Assembly: GCA_025331565.1 (NCBI GenBank)
Contig: JAFREQ010000065.1
Coordinates: forward strand, 760,501-824,500
Direction of reading: 5' to 3'
Length of the DNA: 64,000 nucleotides
Source: Holacanthus passer
Taxonomy: Eukaryota > Chordata > Actinopteri > Pomacanthidae
Shown here: positions 10,581 to 21,800 of the stretch, piece after piece
Layout: every line of letters starts with the position of its first letter
Numbering within the stretch: position 1 is the stretch's first letter
Notes under the pieces: model-generated
What the model saw: the letters and a program-made list of their open reading frames with translations, nothing else
Databases searched by the model: none
Told to the model about the DNA's origin: nothing
Program-made: the position numbers and the translations under genes

Positions 10581-12340
10581 GGCCAGGTTGATGGGGTTCT
10601 AAAAATATGGTGGTCTTAAATTTCTAGACATTCTTGGCTCTAATAAAAGGATGCAGCGGCTCATTGTTCTACTTTTTCCCCTCCTCTGATGTGTTCTGTA
10701 TGCCTGTCCTGAATTCCAATGGGGGAACATCCTTTCCTCACTCTTCACAACACTTTCTCTCTCATAATCTCCTAACCTCCCTTTTACTGCCACCGAAGTC
10801 CTCGACTGTGCGACTCCTCCCGTTTGTCACATCTTGTTCCACTACACCCGGCAGACAGTGCGACGCTTCAGACCTCAGGCTTTTCCCAATTACACTCACA
10901 ATCTTGAGCATAATTTATCTTGCTTGTGATCGAAATCACGCTTGGGCCGTAACTTTCCTCTGGCAGAATGTTTATGTGTTTAACACCAGATTGCCAACTT
11001 GTTCTTTACACACCAGATGCGTGGAACTATAAAGGAGGGTGATGATGATGGATGATAATGACGATGTCAAGGCTGGCAGAGAGTTTCAGACCCACAAGGA
11101 TATTGGGGTTAAAGCCCAGATGGAAGGGGTTAAATGATTGCGGGCCACCTCCCCCCTCCTGCCCACTTTGGAAAATGACAAACAAGGCAGCGAAGAAACG
11201 AACGCCCCCTGTGATACGAGCTTCCTCAGTGAGTCTGCCTGCTTTCACTTATACTCCTCATCTCATGTTTAACTCTTTCTCTACATCATCCTCATTCTGT
11301 CACATCCATCTGCTGGTCATTAGCTATATTCTGTCATTGCAGGATTAAGGGAAAAGCGAAGAGCTCGAGCGGCTCCAGCAGCCGCCGCAGTAGCAATAAC
11401 AGCAACAGCCGAGGTGCCTTGTTTTCAAATCACTGACCTTCATCAGACATATGCTCCTATGTGTGTGCCGCTAAGAGCGCCGCCGAAAAGCATATGCAGA
11501 TATGTGACACTTAATGCTCTGCGTCCCAGGCATCTGTCACGGCCACTGGCTCGTGTATTCGCCGGGGAGACGCCATGTGGGTGCTTTGAGCTGAACACGA
11601 GCGCGTTGCATTGCTATTCTGCTAATGGTGCGCCGCCGTGACGTGGCTCCTCCTTTTTCATTTTGCATGTTTACAACCATCAGCGCGCTGTCGTGCTAAT
11701 GCGGGGTTGGCTGCATGATCACTTTCTATACGGCGAGGCGGGATTGTTGCCTTTTGATGAGGGAGGGAAGACGTCTTAAATAAGACAGGCCCATTACTGA
11801 GGCCGGAGACAGAGAGAGGGCAAGACAGAGACCCAACTTAGTTTTCTATTCAGTTAGCTGTGGGAGAAAAATGAAATGCAATTTGTACACCGAAAATTGG
11901 CCATTGTCTTCAGGAAGATTGTTCTATTCAAATTGTGACTTTGAAACGACATTGGCCCGAGTCTGCAGACGGCGCAAGGACACAGCAGAACAGACACAGC
12001 TCACATGAATAGAGACTTTTTTTTTCATGATTATGGTCAAAAAAAAAAAAAGGCCTGAATCATAATCTGGCACTGAACACAGGCCTGAAATTGAAAATGA
12101 ATTGAATGTGAGCTGAATGAATGGCACTTACTTTGTTTTTCATCTTTTAAAACAATACGTACCTCTGATCAACTCCAGTCTTGTTTTCATGCTGATAAAC
12201 AACAGTGTTTCTTGTGGGCGGCGGGCTCTCTGGGTGGCCCTCCACGTCTGATAGTCTGTTGTGATGGCCGCCTTAACGCTCTGCTCCTAAACTGTGTTTT
12301 TTGTTCTAATATTTGCACATTTCCAATATGTGCTCATTGA
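10581..12340. other. noncoding, no gene seen
   Basis: This is unique sequence including a 132-codon plus-strand open frame (10634-11032) without a domain. A short AGC-rich segment after TTGCAG (11342-11411) could be read as a serine-rich exon, but its donor is poor. Nothing here is convincing. Confidence 0.35.
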
Positions 12341-12620
12341 CATTTGGATTTCCCAAAGAGTGTCGAGGCAGGATGCCAGTCCCCCTTTTTTTTTCAGTTC
12401 CCTCTGAGCATGAATTTATAAATTGAAAAACCAGGCAAAAATGACCTTAATCCGCTCTCCGTCATTCTGCAGGAAATGTTCATGCTCTGCAGGGACCGGG
12501 TTTACAGCCACCATCTGTTGCATTTTTCATTAACAAAATCTATTTCTTCATTTAACCATGCATGCTCAGACAATGCTATGGCTCCCATAACACCCCTAAA
12601 TCCTGGATTGGAAAAGAATG
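12341..12620. other. candidate conserved noncoding element
   Basis: This is unique, repeat-free sequence with ATTAAC and TTAACC cores, a CAGGAAATG word and a paired CATGCATGCTCA. Texture resembles vertebrate noncoding conserved elements. Not verified by alignment. Confidence 0.25.
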
Positions 12621-13868
12621 AAAACACCAACTTGCCATAGAGAACATGTTTTCAGATTAGTGCTGTAATTGCAAGTATAATGCAAGTATATTCATCAAGG
12701 ATTACGGCTATGACATTTTGTCTGCATTCAGGTAGCAGGGGACAGCAAATTCATCTATTAGAGCTGAGTCAGACGAACTCGACTATAACTTTATGTGATG
12801 ACTGTTGCTGACTCTCGTGCCCTGAGAATCTTATAATGCCTGAACACATAGGGGGAGTTTATTGTGTCTTGCTCAAGGACACTCGGAGAAGACACACGGC
12901 TGACGTTGAGGGAGAACTTCTCCAGCCGCAAAAACCTGTTTATGCCTCAGATTTAAAGGTCTCAACAACACTAAATCTTACTCTTTGTGACAAATGACGG
13001 GCAAGACGACTACCGATAAAGTTTTGTTTTTACTGTGCACAGTTTATGATATTTTAAGTAGCGTATATTCATCTTTTCATGGCTGTGCCAAGTCCTCCCG
13101 CTCTCGCGGAGCGGCTGCCCGGCCAGCATACATCATGTCACCATTCTCTGATAGGTTTATTGATTTTGCACTCCCCTCAGCACCATCTCTCAAACTTTTC
13201 AACACCAGAACTAACTGAGACAGATATTTTCCAACTGCTCAAAATAGATCATTAGCCAATTGGAAAAGATGGACTTTAAGCCCCACAGATCTATACAAAA
13301 GATTAGAGGAGATGGGAAGAGGAAAAAAAAAAAAATCCCGGCAATCTGCAGCACGAGTGGAAAAAGAGACTTTTGTTCTGAGCTCTGATGATAAATGCAA
13401 CCGAGTAGGAGGGACAACAGCTGGGCAATGAAATGTTTATGGTAAATATATGAGAATAATATCTTGTCTGGGGTGATAATAATATGCAGCTGTGCCTGTA
13501 TCTTCCCTCCCAGCTTCATACCATCAGGACCACAGGCAGAGAGATGATGGACGCGGCAGAGGCGAGGACCGTCGCTGCTTTAAATCCTCTCCCTACAGAT
13601 ATGACTACAGGTCTCTATCAGTGTGTCGGTGCACATCCATATCACAGGGGGCAATCTACCCTCTGGGACGGGCTGTTGTCTGAATGGCTTCTGCCAGCTT
13701 CCTCTTTCTCAGGACAAACAGGGTAATAATTCCATCAAGGAGAGAGGATGAGGCAATAAAACATGCGAGAAAGGGAGGGGATTTATAATGTGCCTCGTTG
13801 TCTCGGATGCAATTACAGTGCCCATCGTGCGATGCTTTATCTTTCAGTCTCCGTGGATTCTGCCCTCA
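12621..13868. other. noncoding; short fish-repeat-like word near 12870
   Basis: CTTGCTCAAGGACACT at 12870-12885 matches a phrase common in fish dispersed repeats, but the surroundings do not extend the match. At 13520-13612 an open segment lies between CTCCCAG and CTACAG|GTCTC; the donor is weak and I do not call an exon. Confidence 0.35.
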
Positions 13869-13895
13869 CTCTCTCTCTCTCTCTCTCTCTCTCTC
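13869..13895. repeat. (CT)n microsatellite
   Basis: An uninterrupted CT dinucleotide repeat of about 27 bp. Open frames reading Ser-Leu across it are artefacts. Confidence 0.95.
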
Positions 13896-14080
13896 ACATG
13901 AAAAAACCAAACAAACAGCAGCGTGAAGCATGTGTGCCAAAAAAAGAAATAAAAACAAGCGGAGGCCAAAGTGTCATGTTCAATTTTAATTTGTTTGTTG
14001 TTATAGTACAAAACCTGTTCGACAATGTTCTGTAAGTTGAAAAAAAAAAAAAATAACACCTTGAGCCAAATAAATTATGA
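13896..14080. other. A-rich noncoding spacer
   Basis: Several A-runs lie here, including A13 at about 14041-14053. Nothing else is seen. Confidence 0.5.
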
Positions 14081-14580
14081 TAGCACATTCCCAGATCACT
14101 TCCCCGAGAGTAATCTATGAGGATTTAAAATTAGGCTGCTCTCTGTGCATACTAATTGCAGACAGCTTGGGATAAACATATGATTTCAGAATTTTTAATG
14201 TAGTTAGTCGCTGCCATGACATTTTTTTTTTCTGACTCTGCTCCAACTTCAGGCAAGGTCTTTTCTGATCAAGTTAATTACTTTGAGGGGAGCAGACAGT
14301 GAGGCTAATTAAGAAATATGTCTAACTGAACTATGGTCAATGACAGCCCTACTCCTACCACTGCGTTCTGACCTAGATCACTAATGCCTCCTATTTAGGA
14401 ATTACCACATGACAAATATCCAATCAAACCTACAGAAATTGCCCTCCATCATAGCAGGCACGACTGTCATTGCAAGGCAGGTTTCCTGGGTGGCTTATGA
14501 AGTCACCAGTAATCAGGGGAGTTCACGCCAAGTTGTTGATTACCTCAAATTAAGTGTCTCGAGGCCACTGAGACCCAACT
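14081..14580. other. candidate conserved noncoding element (long)
   Basis: About 500 bp of unique sequence is dense in homeodomain cores: TTAATTA at 14274-14280 and TAATTA at 14306-14311. Further ATTA and TAAT words lie on both sides. It contains almost no simple repeats apart from one T10 tract. This is one of the best-looking enhancer-like blocks in the window by eye, but without alignment the call stays tentative. Confidence 0.35.
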
Positions 14581-15742
14581 GCGTGACCCACGGCTCAAAA
14601 AAAAAAAAAAAAGACACACAATAAGACACAGTGAAAATTATAATCAGCGATATTGGTGGACAGCGAGACCTTGGCGAGCTGCTAATCAGTCCCCCGGCTT
14701 CAAAGTCGTTGAACGTTTCAATTATAAAAAGTTGCTCTTAATGACTTGAACTTCGGTGCAAGGAAAAAATGTTTCTTGTGCGAGCAAAAATCAATAAAAA
14801 CTGTGATCTCTGGCCAAAGAAATCTGAAAGGTGATGTAACAGCTGAAAACACCGCAGCACACGAACACGGCTCAGATTTCCACCGAGCATGAACACACAC
14901 AGATCTAACTTCACTTAAAGGTTCTTTGTCTCCATTTAAGAGATTTTAGTTCCATAACACATCAGCTCAGTTTGTTAATTAGTTTACTAATTAACACACT
15001 ATATCCCATTTGTTTAATCTGCACAGAAACTGAAGTGCCAGACAAATGTTTGGCAGCATGCAGCTCAGTCCTAAAGCGTTTGTGGCCAACGTAAAGTTTC
15101 CAGGAAACCAGAGGAAACTCCAGAAGACAGAACATGTCAACACAACAGGGATGAAATGTGAGACATGATGTGATGATGATGATCACAATTTTTACGACAA
15201 AATTCAAACATATATGTGGGGTTTTTTTTAAACAAGAGTAAACTTGCATTTAACTACTTTCCATTTTCCAGTGGATGAGTTTTTGTCCTTTTTATGTTGT
15301 GTCATGTTCGATGTCACGAATGTGCTAGAAAACAGGAAACAGTAGAAAGCAACATGGAGGCCAGTGATGTGCTGCAGAGGTTGCAACAGACTGAATGCCG
15401 ATTTCCCACTGAAGACAAAAGCCAGATGTTCGTGGGTCTTTTGTCCTGAGTGAACGAGGTTTTATTGAGCTTTAGAGATGCTACTAGATGACTTTCATTA
15501 CCTTTGGACAGAGTCAGACGAGCTGTTTGCATAACGGCTGCTGGCTGTAGCTTCATATTTAGTGTCTTCAAAAAAAAAGGAAAACAGTCCAAAATTGTTG
15601 AACAATTCCTTTAATGGATGATGAAGAATGATTTAATAGATTCCAGTTCCACAACATAAAGGTTCGGTTTAAATAATGGATCCTGTAATGGTTATAATGG
15701 CTCTCACTTCATGGGTGATGACAAAAGTTGTGTAATTTTAAA
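14581..15742. other. noncoding, no gene seen
   Basis: Begins with an A15 tract near 14597. The rest is unique AT-rich sequence with a short GAT repeat around 15168-15182. Open frames stay below 100 codons and lack domains. Confidence 0.4.
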
Positions 15743-15920
15743 AGATCCTGGTTCTGGAACACATCAGACCCAGTTCTCAGATTCTGGTCCCAGAACGCGT
15801 CAGTTCCATTTAACAAATTCTGCCTCTGGAACACATCAGCCCCGATTATGAGATTGTGGTTTCAGAACACATCAGTTCCATTAAAAGATCCTGGTTCTGG
15901 AAGACATCAGCTGCATTTAA
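15743..15920 (+). repeat. 36-bp minisatellite, five units
   Basis: Units begin at 15743, 15779, 15815, 15851 and 15886, with a period of exactly 36 bp for the first four and a one-base loss before the fifth. A typical unit reads AGATTCTGGTTCTGGAACAC, then ATCAGTTCCATTTA. Because 36 is a multiple of three, the plus strand reads as 12-residue repeats such as RFWSQNASVPFN and RLWFQNTSVPLK until the one-base loss. I see no start context or gene around it, so coding is unlikely. Confidence 0.9.
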
Positions 15921-16069
15921 TGGGTGTTGAAAAAAGGTCAAGCGCCGAGTGATTCGGAAAGACCACACAGGGGTTCGTCCAGCATTAAGTGACAAAGAGA
16001 TGGAGAGAAATTCAGTGTGGGAGTCGGGGGAGGGGGGATCCGACACAGAGGTGGGCTGACTTCAGCGGC
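15921..16069. other. short noncoding spacer
   Basis: Unique sequence with a G-rich run near 16024-16038. Nothing else is seen. Confidence 0.5.
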
Positions 16070-16460
16070 CATAAACAGTCTTTTTCCTGAAACTATCCCA
16101 TATAGTCTGAGGCGCCGGTGGCCACACAGGCAACTGAATTATTTATGAGCAACATTTTGGAAACAGCGGTGAGAATTTTGCGGATAGGGTGATGCATGTC
16201 CGGTGGCCTTATTCTGTGGCAGTCCTCTAATGCTTTGATAAATGGCTGTTATCTACACCCTTTGGTGTATGACGGCCATCTGCTATGGACTCCTTAAGGG
16301 CCAATTGGAGGCGTTCGGAAATCTGGGTCAGCTCAGGTGGCTGCATTAGAGGAAAAGGTTGCTGACCGTGAGAAGTCCGGCAATCTTGGTCTGTGTCACA
16401 CGGCCGCGCTGACCTCCTTATCAGTGCGGACAGAACTCGGTTTTCAGTTTGTACTCGGAG
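16070..16460. other. candidate conserved noncoding element
   Basis: Unique sequence with words such as GAATTATTTATGAGCAACATT (16136-16156 region) and GCTTTGATAAATGG near 16232, and no simple repeats. A minus-strand open frame of 139 codons spans 16227-16646 but has no domain and is partly shadowed by a plus-strand frame. I favour a noncoding reading. Confidence 0.3.
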
Positions 16461-17479
16461 GCTCGCCTCGGAGGGATTGGCTCTGAATCGGGATAGATTT
16501 ACCCGCCGCGCTGCCGTTTCTGCACACTCATGTCTGCCTGAGCAAAGCGCCACAACCTCTGAAAAAGTCAGGTTTAGTTTCATGAGCGTGCATTGAGAGT
16601 TATTGCTCACAGGGAGGGAGGCACAGTCAGCTGCTTGTGCATGCACACAAATACAGACAGACAGGTCGAACTTAATAAAGTTAACAAGCTAAACTTTGCC
16701 TGTAAAATATTGCATGTTTAATAGTAGAATCCAGAGAGGATTACAGTTGGATGCTTTAACCGACCAAATGCAGGATAACCTTCATGGATCTGCCCAAAGA
16801 TGCAGAATGATTAAGAGTGCAGTGTTGTAAGATTCATGCCTCCCCTGTGTCCACGGCTGTCAGAGTGTATCCAGGTGGGTGGATTGAGTAGTAACCGGAG
16901 GCAGAGAAAGCACTAAATGGTTAAGTAGGTTTGTTTGTTCCTTAGGGGTTCAGAGCCTTTTCTGGACTAAAAGTGATGAGACCACCCGAGCAATTAATCA
17001 TGCTGGTATTGGCGTGGTGGATACTGTATCCACTCAAGGACAGCTTTGAGATGCATTAGGCCGAGTGCTGCCAATCCCAGGGCACGGTCAGCCCAGGGGG
17101 GGTGCACACATCTCTTGCTAAACCAAGCGTTTCCCCGGCCTTACACTCACCTACTACTATTTGGGTATGCGGGCACTAGTGGGCCCTTCTAACGATTCGT
17201 TACTCTGAGCTGCTGGAGCTGTTTGGCTCTGTCAACCTCTTCTGTCAGAGAACAGGAAGCTGATGTGTGTTCACAGCTTCACTCTTCCTCGTATCGACCA
17301 CGCCGCCAGTGCTTTAATCATCCTTTACAATAAATCTCAATCAATTCAGCACTGAGGATGCAGGACACGTGCAGATGGCATGGGCTGATAGTCCTGACAC
17401 ATTGCAACTCAATCAAACAGTGGCACAATAAAGCACCTACCCCACCCTCCACCCCCTCCCTTTCTCATAGGACGAGGAT
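16461..17479. other. noncoding, no gene seen
   Basis: Unique sequence. The part from about 16970 to 17110 (with GCAATTAATCATGC near 16990) has an enhancer-like texture. No repeats or open frames of note. Confidence 0.35.
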
Positions 17480-17900
17480 CTGTGAAGCGGCACTCTAGCT
17501 AATCTATGCCATCATTGTGCCATGTAGTCGGTATCATCCTCCTCAGTTTTCCAATGTCGAGCCCTGACAACGATACGAGGACTTATTAGTTTAATAGGCA
17601 ACATAAACAAATCACAACCACTTAGTAGAGCGATCATTTCAGCAGCACTCGGCGGACATCTTCTGCAAGATTCCAAAATTGAGACTGCGGTCGAGGGGAT
17701 TGGGTTATGGCGTGACGCTGGTAAACAGGTGGCTCTATCGGCGCTTTGCCAATACACGCTGCACCAAATGGAATAAAATGGCGAAACAGATGTTCTGCTG
17801 TGCTGTGCCTTGATTTGAGTGGTGCTCACGCTTTTAAAGCCTACTGAAGTATACACTGTCCCTGGCATGGCTCACGGGCCTGCTGGAGGACTTGACAGCG
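17480..17900. other. candidate conserved noncoding element
   Basis: Unique repeat-free sequence containing AGTTTAATAGG near 17588 and AAACAAATCACAACCAC near 17606. The last includes a RUNX-like AACCAC core. A 118-codon minus-strand frame overlaps (17512-17868) without a recognisable domain. Confidence 0.25.
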
Positions 17901-18189
17901 GCTGTGAACCTAGTAAGTACTGACTCTGACTCCTTGCTGGGCATGGTCTGACAAGGGTGTCAAGCAAATGAGAGGAGCCTGTGGAGGGGGCGAGCGAGAG
18001 AAAGAGAGGGAGGAAGCAGACATCCGGTTGTATAAGCAATGCAGCTGATCCGAGACGTGCGGCGAAAGAGAGGGGGAACGTGAACAGAATGCATCGGCCT
18101 AGGTGTTGCAGAAGTGCTTATGTCAGTGACTCTGGCCTCCGCTCGGTTCGCATTACGCTCGGAGGCCAGTCAAACGTTTAGGTGCCTTT
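17901..18189. other. noncoding spacer
   Basis: Purine-rich around 17970-18070. No feature recognised. Confidence 0.45.
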
Positions 18190-18420
18190 GCCAAAATCAC
18201 TGACCTCTTCCCTCCGAGGCAATCAAGCAGCATTTAATGCCGGTTAGAGAAGTAGTAAATCTGCATTACAGTGAGTCAGTAATAACATTTACAGCCAGAG
18301 ATGAGTCACTCTCACACTGGAAGGTTATCGCAACACTCCTCCTAAATGACGACAGTTGCGGGGAAAAGATTGGATGATCAACTAATAATTGGCATTTTGG
18401 TTTTGATATGCTTTTAAGAA
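18190..18420. promoter_or_regulatory. candidate enhancer with two AP-1 sites
   Basis: Two perfect TGAGTCA heptamers (AP-1/TRE consensus) lie in the same orientation at 18272-18278 and 18302-18308, 30 bp start to start. They sit in unique sequence with ATTTAATGCC and CTAATAATTGG cores. Site pairing is seen directly; enhancer function is inference. Confidence 0.35.
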
Positions 18421-21044
18421 AGGAGGAGGAGGAAGTTCACAATGAGGAAGAGGGTCTGAAAGCCTGTAATGACAGCGGCCGGCGCGCACAGAGACGGAGC
18501 GGGGGTGGGCAGTGTGGATAGCTGTGAAATTGATGCGACCTTGAAAAGATCTGGAGACAGGGAGAGTCTGCCTGGTAATTACGGTGAAAACGTGTGTAAC
18601 TAACTACCATGTTCAGCCCGCCAATGAGCACCGGCTTCCTGACCACGCACCATACTCAATTACAGGGGAGAGAGACGAGGAGAGGGCCAGCAGGAGAGAG
18701 GAGAGGGAGGAACCAGGGTCATTTTCCCCTTCGATGACCTTCAGACTAATGCGGCCCAGGAGAGCCAGCTATTTTCTGAATCTCACTGGAAGATGTCCCC
18801 GCGCTCTTAGAGATGCTTTTTTTTTTTCTTTTCGCAGCCCACATGTAAGACGCAGGTGGGGAAAGTGGAAGACAGTAAACAAGAAGTAAACTCGTCTGCT
18901 TGTGTGAAACTATAATGAACTTAACTGGATGAAAACTTGTTAATTATTAAATCTGGAATTCACTTTTGCATATTTGATTCACTCATGTCATGTTTTACAT
19001 AGATTAAACGGTATTAGGTTGAATGTGTGCAGTTTCATATCACTGTCACTCTCACGTGCGACAAACCAAGACAAACCAACGCTCATTTATTTTGTGCAGC
19101 GACTAAACTGATCCCGATGCGAACGTAATCTCTATGAGGCAGTTATTTATTCAAAGTTGCCGTGATTGGCACACGGAGAGGAACTTTGGAAATGTTTGAA
19201 TGTAATTAGGAGGATGATGAAATTATTTTCTAATCGCAGGCTCAAAGCTCACGGCGTGTTAATGAACTTTGCCTCCTAACTTTGAAGCCCCAAACAGATT
19301 GTCCATCTGCACGACGCCATATGCGACTAGAGGCTGCGGCGGCAGAATGAAAAAGACTCTGTATGATCACACAGGCTGTTTGTAAGGAGACTGTGTTTGT
19401 ATGTGAACAGCTTTGTTCCAAAATTAGATGTACAGCATCTGAAAAGGGGTGACACCAATTTGTGTTAATTGATTTATTGCACAAAGTAAAGACTGTAAGG
19501 AATATCATTAGCCTGAGATAACATTTGACATTTTGACAGCCTGGATCCTCTAATTTGTCGAGCTCAAGGTAAAGCCTGATGAATATGTAGTGTTTAATGT
19601 TCCTTACAGAATCACACGCAATAATTATTGTTGTGGTTATAAAAATCTCGTCACTTCATATTCGCACACTTCGCTATTATTTGTCATTTGGTGGATGTTT
19701 GTATTCCCAACCTTGTCTCCGAGAAATTATGTTTGTATGCTACTAAATTGTTTTCATAATTACGTCGCGGTGACAACCTAATCGCCGCCTGGATTATGTT
19801 CAGAGACAAACGTTTCTTTGAGGGAATGAATTACTACATTTATGTTTCCCCTGCTGGAGTCGCAGGGAGGGAGGAGGCGGTCGGGTGGATGTGACACCAG
19901 AATCCAGGGTTCCCGTCCAGAAAGTGGTTCAATGCTAATAAAAAAAAGTCTTATGTCTCAAATCACTGCTGACTTTTTCTGTATTAAAACAGACCATGAT
20001 CTTTCTTTAACATTAACCAAGTGCTTCCAGTTTCTAAACATAACCATAAAAAAGTTGAGTGGATTGATATTATTTTGAAATAAATGAAATATGTCATCAG
20101 TGAACGTTTTACTCACACGTTCTGTATCAACATTTTTGCAACGTGCATATGTTGTTTAACAACTTTTCCTCATTATCTCAATAGAACATGACTTTGGTTT
20201 GATATTACATTTCCCTCAAAATGTATTTGCTCCAGTTTCTAGGACACACGGCTGTTATTCCAAACATGCCACTAAAATCATGTTTTGCTCATCAAGCACA
20301 AAGTATAATAAGAATTCACTGCAGTTTGTTCCGATTTGTTTTATCTCCCACTGAAAGGTGAGAAAAATGTAGTCACCTTAGCCCCTCAGCCCTGCAATTT
20401 TTCTGCACTTAAATTATTTGATTACAACATTTGAAAATGTTTTCACACCTGCGAGAGAGTGAAGCCAGGGTTCAATACACATGTTTAATTACCTATTTCA
20501 GGAAATAATCATTCATCTGAGAAACTGCAATAACAAATGTGGCAAAACACTAAAGGAACAATTATCCATTTGCCTCATCTCACCGAATGACGGCTGCTCT
20601 CTTAACTCTATATATTATATCAATTCTGTCGATTTAGAGTATTTAGTGCAACAGGCTCAACTGATGCAGTTAGCGCTCATTGATCGCCTGTCACTGTCAG
20701 CTATGGGTAGTAACGCTGCCCATTAGCAGAGCTATTTGAGAACCAAGCCGGCCCAGCCGATGCAAAGATCTATTCCCATATTCTACACTGCTTTTCCCCT
20801 CAGTCACCATTATCTCCACCCTCCTGTCCATCGCTGCCACGATTACACAGCTACGTACAACCTTTAAACACACATGTGCTCCGACCCGAAGCTGGAAAGC
20901 AGAATATTTGATTACCTTTGTTTACTTCGTGCCATCATTTCCGTATTGAAATCAAGGCACAAAAGATGCATTTCGACATCTTGAGATCTCACTGAAAATG
21001 TGTTCAACATTCGACATTGTATTTACATGACAGATCTGCACATA
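18421..21044. other. noncoding, no gene seen
   Basis: Unique sequence, GC-richer to 18850 and AT-rich after that. Open frames up to about 100 codons have no domain. From 19240 to 19790 and from 20480 to 20960 the texture is repeat-free and could hold conserved elements. Nothing definite. Confidence 0.35.
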
Positions 21045-21487
21045 CACTGAACAAAAATATAAACGCAACACTTTTGTTTTTGCTCCCGTTTATCATGAGC
21101 TGAACTCAAAGATCTAAGACAAAAGTCTTAGATCTTGTGAGGATGGTTGGATGTACTGCCAAATTCTCTGAAAGGCCTTTGGAGACGGCTTGTGGTAGAG
21201 AAATGAATGTGAATGAGAAATGATGCCTTTTCTTGTGGCCAGCCTCAGACACACCTGTGCACTAATCATGCTGTCCAATCAGCATGTTGATCTGCCTCAC
21301 CTGTGAGGTGGAGGGATCATCTCAGCAAAGGAGAAGTGCTCACTGACACAGATTTAGACAGATTTGTGAACAATATCTGAGAGAAACAGACCTTTTGTGT
21401 CCATAGACAACATTTTAGATCTTTGAGTTCAGCTCATGAAAAATGGGAGCAAAAACAAAAGTGTTGTGTTTAAATTTTTGTCTAGTG
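21045..21487 (-). mobile_element. deleted Tc1-like transposon with terminal inverted repeats
   Basis: The left end CACTGAACAAAAATATAAAC (from 21045) and the right end (to 21487) are inverted copies over about 75 bp, including GAGCTGAACTCAAAGATCT and its complement. TA precedes the left end (21043-21044); the right flank is TT, probably a mutated TA. Only a scrap of transposase remains on the minus strand at 21131-21205, reading TSRLQRPFREFGSTSN. This is the N-terminal helix-turn-helix part of a Tc1-like transposase that I recognise. The catalytic domain is gone, so the copy is non-autonomous. Confidence 0.85.
21110..21135. repeat. perfect hairpin at the deletion junction
   Basis: AGATCTAAGAC, four A, then GTCTTAGATCT form an 11-bp perfect stem. 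The left inverted repeat appears to have been joined to a short inverted piece of itself where the internal part of the transposon was lost. Confidence 0.75.
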
Positions 21488-21548
21488 TTTGTCCTGGTGT
21501 TGTGCTCATCAATGGCGGTTGGAGAAACAGCGAAACCAGTCCAAGCTT

Positions 21549-21584
<36 letters not shown>
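21549..21584. repeat. (GATA)9 microsatellite
   Basis: Nine GATA units directly abut a LINE 3' end. Read on the minus strand it is the (ATCT)n tail of that element. Confidence 0.95.
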
Positions 21585-21585
<1 letters not shown>

Positions 21586-21800
21586 AGAGATGCTTTATTG
21601 TCCCAAACTGGGAAATTCTTGGGTTGAGCAGCTACAGTTAAAATACACAACACATATAACATTAAACATTAAATAACAGACAGGTCTCAAAATAGTGCAA
21701 ATTACCAAGTACTACAGGAAGGAAAAAAATTCAGTGACTCTATAAGTAAAAGTAGTAGGTTGTGCAAAATTAGTGCAAAATGTGCAAAAGAACCCAAATG
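21585..21800 (-). mobile_element. LINE 3' end with (ATCT)n tail
   Basis: On the minus strand the segment ends in AATTTCCCAGTTTGGGACAA, then TAAAGCATCTC and the (ATCT)n tail. This is the well-known 3' terminus of a teleost LINE/SINE group in which a short stem (CCCAGTTTGGG) and a tetranucleotide tail serve target-primed reverse transcription. The inner part has TGCAA-rich untranslated texture. No reverse transcriptase frame is present, so this is a short 5'-truncated insertion. The exact clade is uncertain. Confidence 0.7.

Noticed and set aside
11342..11411. Serine-rich segment after a TTGCAG acceptor
   Set aside because: It is an AGC-rich short repeat stretch and the donor GTGCCT is weak.
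13520..13612. Open segment between CTCCCAG and CTACAG reading DHRQRDDGRGRGEDRR
   Set aside because: The donor GTCTCT is poor, the composition is low-complexity Arg/Asp, and no neighbouring exon fits.
21751..21763. AGTAGTAGGTTGT, similar to the let-7 microRNA seed region
   Set aside because: The flanking bases do not complete let-7, no partner arm forms a hairpin, and the word lies in LINE untranslated sequence.
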